From contig CADBFL010000011.1 in assembly GCA_902793875.1 (NCBI GenBank), positions 1-16,988 on the forward strand: DNA of 16,988 bases, in the 5' to 3' direction. This DNA is from an uncultured Eubacteriales bacterium (GTDB taxonomy: Bacteria; Bacillota; Clostridia; Peptostreptococcales; Anaerovoracaceae). Position numbers and translations under genes: made by a program. Below, in pieces: positions 13,674 through 16,988 of this stretch. The first letter of the stretch is position 1. Each line of letters opens with the position of its first letter. The notes under the pieces are model-generated. The model made no database searches and had not been told where the DNA came from. It was given only the letters and a program-made list of their open reading frames with translations.

Positions 13674-14798
13674 ATGAAAGAATACAAGTACACACACCCG
13701 GATTTTACGCAGAAGAAGTTCAGGGACGCTCCTGAGTGCAGATTCGAAAAGGCGCCGTGCGACGGGGTGGCCCCGCAGAACTTCCACGCGATGAGCATCT
13801 ACCCTGAATACTTCAAGACCGGCGGAGAGTGGCTGCTCGCAGAAGAAAGCAGGATGGACTGCGTTCCGGTGCTCAGAGACGGCAGGATCGAGGTGGTGGA
13901 GTTCAGGAACCTGATGAAGAACGACATGGTCGCGGTCGGAAGGACGGAGGACTGCGAGGACGGCATATACCTCTACCCTTACGGATTCACCGGAGGAGAG
14001 GCGGTGCAGAAGGATGTCTTCGCGTTCAGGACTTCAAGGACAAGAGAGACCGCGTTCTCCGTCGACTACGACGAGCTTTACGAGATACTCAGACACGACA
14101 GGGACAACGGAAAGATCGTATGGGTCATGGGTCCTGCGTTCTCGTTCGACCACGATGCCAGAAAGGCCTTCGCGGGGATAATCAACAAGGGCTATGTGCA
14201 CGCTCTTCTGGCGGGCAACGCGCTTGCCACGCACGATCTTGAAGGCGCGTATCTCGACACGGCTCTCGGACAGAACATCTACACTCAGGAAAGCGTGCAT
14301 AACGGGCACTACAATCATCTCGAAACGATCAACCGCGTCAGATACCACGGCAGCATCAGGGAATTCCTGAAGAAGGAAGGTCTGTCGGGAGGCATCATGG
14401 CGGCGTGCGAGAAAAACAACGTCCCGTATGTGCTCGCCGGGTCCATCAGAGACGACGGCCCGCTGCCTGAGGTCTGCGGAGATGTCTATCAGGCGCAGGA
14501 CAGGATGAGGGCCGAGGTCAGGGGAGCGACGACCGTGATATGCATGGCGACCATGCTGCACTCGATCGCGGTCGGCAACATGACGCCGTCTTACCGCGTG
14601 ATGAAGGACGGCACGGTCAGGCCGGTGTTCTTCTACTGCGTGGACATATCCGAGTTCACGATAAACAAACTGGCTGACAGAGGAAGCCTGGGCGCTAAGG
14701 GCATAGTCACGAACGTGCAGGACTTCATCGTGAACCTCAGCAAGGCTCTGGGCGCGTGGGACGAGACGGAGCCCGACAGGACAGAGAAGCTGAGATAG
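13674..14798 (+). CDS. TIGR00300-type ornithine-cyclodeaminase-like protein lacking the N-terminal LOR/SDH domain
   Basis: This is a 374-residue cytoplasmic protein. Residues about 150-365 carry the conserved Rossmann-type segment of the TIGR00300 (LOR/SDH conserved region) family: GNALATHDLEGAYLDTALG, SGGIMAACEKNNVPYVLAGS, IRDDGPLPEV, and ATMLHSIAVGN. Residues about 33-90 match the middle domain (APQNFHAMSIYP, GGEWL, RMDCVPV, GDMVAVG-like NDMVAVG). The roughly 80-100 residue N-terminal domain of archaeal and cyanobacterial members is missing, and the start is well supported by AAAGGACAGCAATG. Characterised relatives convert ornithine to proline and ammonia with bound NAD (methanogen ornithine cyclodeaminase and the cyanobacterial AgrE/ArgZ C-terminal part). 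The substrate here could be ornithine or another amino acid, perhaps one made or used by its operon partners. Confidence 0.75.
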   Translation: MKEYKYTHPDFTQKKFRDAPECRFEKAPCDGVAPQNFHAMSIYPEYFKTGGEWLLAEESRMDCVPVLRDGRIEVVEFRNLMKNDMVAVGRTEDCEDGIYLYPYGFTGGEAVQKDVFAFRTSRTRETAFSVDYDELYEILRHDRDNGKIVWVMGPAFSFDHDARKAFAGIINKGYVHALLAGNALATHDLEGAYLDTALGQNIYTQESVHNGHYNHLETINRVRYHGSIREFLKKEGLSGGIMAACEKNNVPYVLAGSIRDDGPLPEVCGDVYQAQDRMRAEVRGATTVICMATMLHSIAVGNMTPSYRVMKDGTVRPVFFYCVDISEFTINKLADRGSLGAKGIVTNVQDFIVNLSKALGAWDETEPDRTEKLR

Positions 14799-15613
14799 AA
14801 CGGAAGAAAAAGGGGTACGGAACGATCAGAAGAGATAAAAGGGAAACAGAAGAATCAAGGATAAACCGCATAACCGTGTTCCTTGAGGGAGTCAGAGACG
14901 GCTTCCCCATAGGACTCGGTTATTTTGCTGTCGCTTTTTCGCTGGGGATCGCGGCCAGGGGCTACGGCTTCACTCCGTTCCAGGGGTTTCTGGCCAGCCT
15001 TCTGACCTACGCCTCGGCGGGGCAGTACATAGGCTTTTCGATATATGCGGCCAATGCGACCCTGCTGCAGCTCGTGATACTGACGGCCATAACCAACCTG
15101 AGATACATACTGATGGGACTCGCGCTCAACCAGAGGATGCCGGAAGGCACGAGCCTCGGAAGGCGCATGCTCGTGGGAAGCTGCATAACGGATGAGATAT
15201 TCGGAGTCACCATAGCCAGGCCCGGAGTGCCCGATCCGTGGTTCACATTCGGGGCTCTTTGCACGGCCGTTCCGATGTGGGCCGCGGGAACCGCGGTCGG
15301 CATCAGCATGGGAAGCATACTGCCTGACAGCGTGGTCAGCGCCCTGAGCGTGGCCCTGTTCGGGATGTTCCTCGCGGTCATAGTGCCTCAGGCGCGCAGG
15401 GATAAAAAAGTGCTCGCTGCAGTGGCAGCGAGCTTCGCATGCTCTTATGCGGCATCGGCGATCCCCGCGGCCGCGTCTCTTTCGGCGGGGACCCGCACGA
15501 TCATACTGACCGTGTCCATTTCCTCGTTCTTCGCGCTGGCGTTCCCGCGCGATGCGGGAGAGGACGGCACTGACGCCGGGACGGCCGCTCCGGAGAAAGG
15601 AGCATCCGTATGA
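14756..15613 (+). CDS. azlC: AzlC family amino-acid exporter, large subunit
   Basis: This inner-membrane protein is the AzlC half of the AzlCD exporter for branched-chain and other neutral amino acids. Family features are FLEGVRDGFPIGLGYFAVAF at residues 42-61, FQGFLASLLTYASAGQY, and LRYILMGLALNQRMP, followed by ITDEIFGV. The start is uncertain. There is no ATG before the conserved region. The open frame allows GTG at 14756, which overlaps the previous gene by 43 bases and has only a distant AAGG, or GTG at 14876, which gives an unusually short N-terminus with AAGGAT about 12 bases away. The 14756 version has an unusual Lys/Arg/Glu-rich 38-residue N-terminus. The end overlaps the azlD start by four bases (ATGA). 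Confidence 0.85.
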   Translation: MGRDGARQDREAEIERKKKGYGTIRRDKRETEESRINRITVFLEGVRDGFPIGLGYFAVAFSLGIAARGYGFTPFQGFLASLLTYASAGQYIGFSIYAANATLLQLVILTAITNLRYILMGLALNQRMPEGTSLGRRMLVGSCITDEIFGVTIARPGVPDPWFTFGALCTAVPMWAAGTAVGISMGSILPDSVVSALSVALFGMFLAVIVPQARRDKKVLAAVAASFACSYAASAIPAAASLSAGTRTIILTVSISSFFALAFPRDAGEDGTDAGTAAPEKGASV

Positions 15614-15924
15614 AGCCGAATATCTACCTGTACATATTCGTGATGGCGTTTGCGACATGGTGCATGAGAGTCATACCGTCGCTGGTCATGAAAAAGCCGA
15701 TACAGAACCGCTTCGCGCAGTCCTTCCTTTACTATGTGCCGTACGTGACGCTCGCCGTCATGACCTTCCCGGCAATGGTGCAGGCGACGAATGAGCCGCT
15801 GGCCGGAGCCGCCGCTCTGATCGTGGGCATATTCGCCGCGTGGTTCGGCGCTGATCTGATCTATGTCGCGCTCGCGTGCTGCGTCACGGTATTCGTGCTC
15901 GAGTTCCTGACCGGCATGATGTAG
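15610..15924 (+). CDS. azlD: AzlD family amino-acid exporter, small subunit
   Basis: This is a 104-residue membrane protein with about four hydrophobic segments. IFVMAFATWCMRVIPSLVM at residues 9-27 is the AzlD N-terminal signature, followed by FLYYVPYVTLAVMTFPAM. It forms the exporter with AzlC. ATGA overlap with azlC and AAAGGAG upstream indicate translational coupling. Its stop is only 8 bases from the stop of the convergent gntR gene, with no terminator between them. Confidence 0.88.
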   Translation: MKPNIYLYIFVMAFATWCMRVIPSLVMKKPIQNRFAQSFLYYVPYVTLAVMTFPAMVQATNEPLAGAAALIVGIFAAWFGADLIYVALACCVTVFVLEFLTGMM

Positions 15925-15932
15925 GGCAGGGT

Positions 15933-16592
15933 TCAGAAGAAGTCCACCATCCTGCGCAGCTTCGACTGCTCCATGTGGTGTTCCATCGCCTTGCGGCCGG
16001 CCGCAGTATTCCTCGACTCAAAAGCCTCGAATATCGCGCGGTGCTCTTCGAGCAGTGTTTTCAGATCGCTTTCGGAATACGACCTGTGAGGAGCCGAATA
16101 CTTCAGGTAGGTCTGGTAGACCTCGAGCGATCTTCTGAGCTTGCGGTTCCCGGTGCCCCCGTAGATGATGCTGTGGAAGAGGGAGTTGAAGGAAAGGACC
16201 TTCGCGGTATCCTCCTTGAGCGTGTAGAACTCCATGAATTCCATGCTCTCGGACAGACGGTCGAAGTCTTCGCTGCCCATGCGCTTTATGGCCCACTCGA
16301 CAGCCTGGACCTCGAACAGGGCCCTGAGATCGAAAAGGTCTGAGATGTCGCGCTTTGAAAGACCGGTGACATAAGCGCCCCTGTTGGGGATGTTCTCGAT
16401 GAGGCCGTCCGCTTCAAGCTGCCTCAGAGCTTCCCTCACTGGAGTGCGGCTGACATTGTACCGTTTGCACACTGCCTGCTCCGTGAGCTTGCTTCCGTCC
16501 GGAAGGTCCCCCGACAGTATGTCCTTCTGGAGTTCGGTATAAAGGCCCGCGGATAAAGGCTGAGCCTGTTTGCTGCCGTTTGCGATGTCCAT
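15933..16592 (-). CDS. GntR family transcriptional regulator, FCD (FadR/VanR-like) type
   Basis: This is a 219-residue DNA-binding protein. The N-terminal winged helix (residues about 15-78) has LTEQAVCKRYNVSRTPVREA followed by LRQLEADGLIE and NRGAYV, the classic GntR pattern. The C-terminal all-helical FCD domain (about 82-215) shows likely metal/ligand residues: D88 in LFDLR, H140 in NSLFHSIIY, H184 in EEHRAIFEAF and H205/H206 in MEHHM. The start at 16592 is chosen because GAGGTG (16597-16602) precedes it; the upstream in-frame ATG at 16613 has no ribosome site. The promoter carries the same TGTATACA palindrome found before the convergent operon, so autoregulation and control of that operon are likely. 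FCD regulators usually sense small carboxylic or amino acids; the effector is unknown. Confidence 0.9.
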   Translation of the reverse strand: MDIANGSKQAQPLSAGLYTELQKDILSGDLPDGSKLTEQAVCKRYNVSRTPVREALRQLEADGLIENIPNRGAYVTGLSKRDISDLFDLRALFEVQAVEWAIKRMGSEDFDRLSESMEFMEFYTLKEDTAKVLSFNSLFHSIIYGGTGNRKLRRSLEVYQTYLKYSAPHRSYSESDLKTLLEEHRAIFEAFESRNTAAGRKAMEHHMEQSKLRRMVDFF

Positions 16593-16596
16593 GATG

Positions 16597-16602
16597 CACC
16601 TC
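16597..16602 (-). promoter_or_regulatory. Ribosome binding site fixing the gntR start
   Basis: GAGGTG on the minus strand is four bases before ATG 16592-16590. It sits inside the reading frame of the longer candidate (ATG 16613), which has no site of its own. Confidence 0.7.
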
Positions 16603-16625
16603 GGATATTCCATACGATTGACGTT

Positions 16626-16637
16626 ATTGTATACAAT
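16626..16637. promoter_or_regulatory. GntR operator candidate, site 4, over the gntR start point
   Basis: ATTGTATACAAT is identical to site 1 and perfectly palindromic. It begins four bases after the gntR -10 box and covers the predicted start near 16634, the expected position for autorepression. Confidence 0.75.
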
Positions 16638-16640
16638 CCT

Positions 16641-16669
16641 AGTTTATCCGATTAAGCGCGGATGGTCAA
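16641..16669 (-). promoter_or_regulatory. Promoter of gntR
   Basis: On the minus strand, TTGACC (16669-16664) is followed by 17 bases and TAAACT (16646-16641). It has the same -10 sequence and spacing as the AGCS promoter at 3197-3225. Confidence 0.65.
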
Positions 16670-16707
16670 TACATACAGCTCTGCAGGCGGAAAAAAGAAT
16701 AATAATG

Positions 16708-16737
16708 TGGACAAGCTGTGTTTTACCTTGATAAAAT
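16708..16737 (+). promoter_or_regulatory. Promoter of the right-hand AGCS symporter gene
   Basis: TGGACA (16708-16713), an 18-base spacer and TAAAAT (16732-16737). The leader of about 90 bases includes a G/C-rich segment with GCGGG (16750-16754) and CCCGC (16778-16782) arms. There is no recognised riboswitch and no TGTATACA site in the leader; the nearest is site 4, about 70 bases upstream of the -35. Confidence 0.4.
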
Positions 16738-16833
16738 ATACACGTCAAAGCGGGACCGGCCGCCGGATGCAGGCAGGCCCGCATAACAGACAGAGAATAA
16801 GATAGAACAATTGAACAGAAAGGGAGAAAATCA

Positions 16834-16988
16834 ATGAGCAACTTTGTAGGATTCATGAACGACATCCTCTACAGGCCTTACATCGTTCCTCTGTTCCTGA
16901 TCGCGGTAGGCATCTACTTTACGATCAGAACCAAGTGCGTGCAGGTCCGCATGTTCGGAGAGATGTTCAAAGTAGTAAGCGAGAAGCC
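16834..16988 (+). CDS. Second AGCS family amino-acid:cation symporter, N-terminal part, cut by window edge
   Basis: Fifty-one residues are inside the window: MSNFVGFMNDILYRPYIVPL, then a hydrophobic first membrane segment ending FTIRTKCVQVRMFGEMFKVV. The pattern 'hydrophobic segment, G-I-Y-F-T-I-R-T, Q-x-R' is the N-terminal hallmark of AGCS alanine/glycine symporters; the other copy in this window has VGILLSVRTKF followed by HPQRR. AGGGAG lies about eight bases upstream. It diverges from gntR and follows the amino-acid operon, so it may supply the operon's substrate. Family assignment rests on only the first segment. Confidence 0.65.
   Translation, partial: MSNFVGFMNDILYRPYIVPLFLIAVGIYFTIRTKCVQVRMFGEMFKVVSEK

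Noticed and set aside
1..16988. CRISPR arrays, tRNA or rRNA genes, replication origin
   Set aside because: No regularly spaced repeats, no cloverleaf-like sequence with CCA-type ends and no rRNA-like segments seen; the only repeats are the two hairpins and the four palindromes.

Overview
The window suggests an anaerobic, amino-acid-fermenting Clostridia-type bacterium (Firmicutes) of moderately high GC. The reasons are strong AGGAGG ribosome sites, two AGCS sodium/amino-acid symporters, a manganese-type riboswitch in front of a P-type ATPase, a Re-citrate-synthase-like enzyme and FCD-type GntR control. The taxonomic call is an inference; there is no rRNA or tRNA gene to anchor it.

Layout. 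(1) 1-1608: an accessory island. It has the start of a REP-associated (Y1/IS200-like) transposase cut by the left edge, then a two-gene minus-strand cassette (DUF3990 ADP-ribosyltransferase-like protein plus an XRE-type protein) bracketed by two same-orientation copies of a 31-bp hairpin repeat. The cassette has a near-consensus promoter with a palindromic operator candidate and looks like a toxin-antitoxin module. (2) 1576-3225: an AGCS symporter gene (minus strand) with terminator, promoter and leader hairpin. (3) 3394-9898: plus-strand housekeeping and ion transport genes. A yybP-ykoY-type Mn2+ riboswitch with its terminator precedes a Ca2+/Mn2+-type P2A ATPase, then a MATE exporter, 5-formyltetrahydrofolate cyclo-ligase and trpS, ended by a strong terminator. 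(4) 9986-10738: a lone flavodoxin-like gene and a weak terminator. (5) 10636-16988: an amino-acid module. A promoter carrying a TGTATACA palindrome drives five tightly packed genes: Re-citrate synthase-like enzyme, D-serine ammonia-lyase, a TIGR00300-type ornithine-cyclodeaminase-like enzyme, AzlC and AzlD. A convergent FCD GntR regulator carries the same palindrome at its own promoter. A second AGCS symporter gene diverges from the regulator and runs off the right edge.

The most interesting part is region 5. Four perfect TGTATACA palindromes, two of them placed over the predicted start points of the operon and of gntR, suggest a self-contained GntR regulon. It would link D-amino-acid deamination, a citrate-forming (or related Claisen) condensation, an NAD-dependent amino-acid deaminase/cyclase and amino-acid import and export. 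I do not know a described pathway with this gene set. The specific chemistry given is a hypothesis from family membership.
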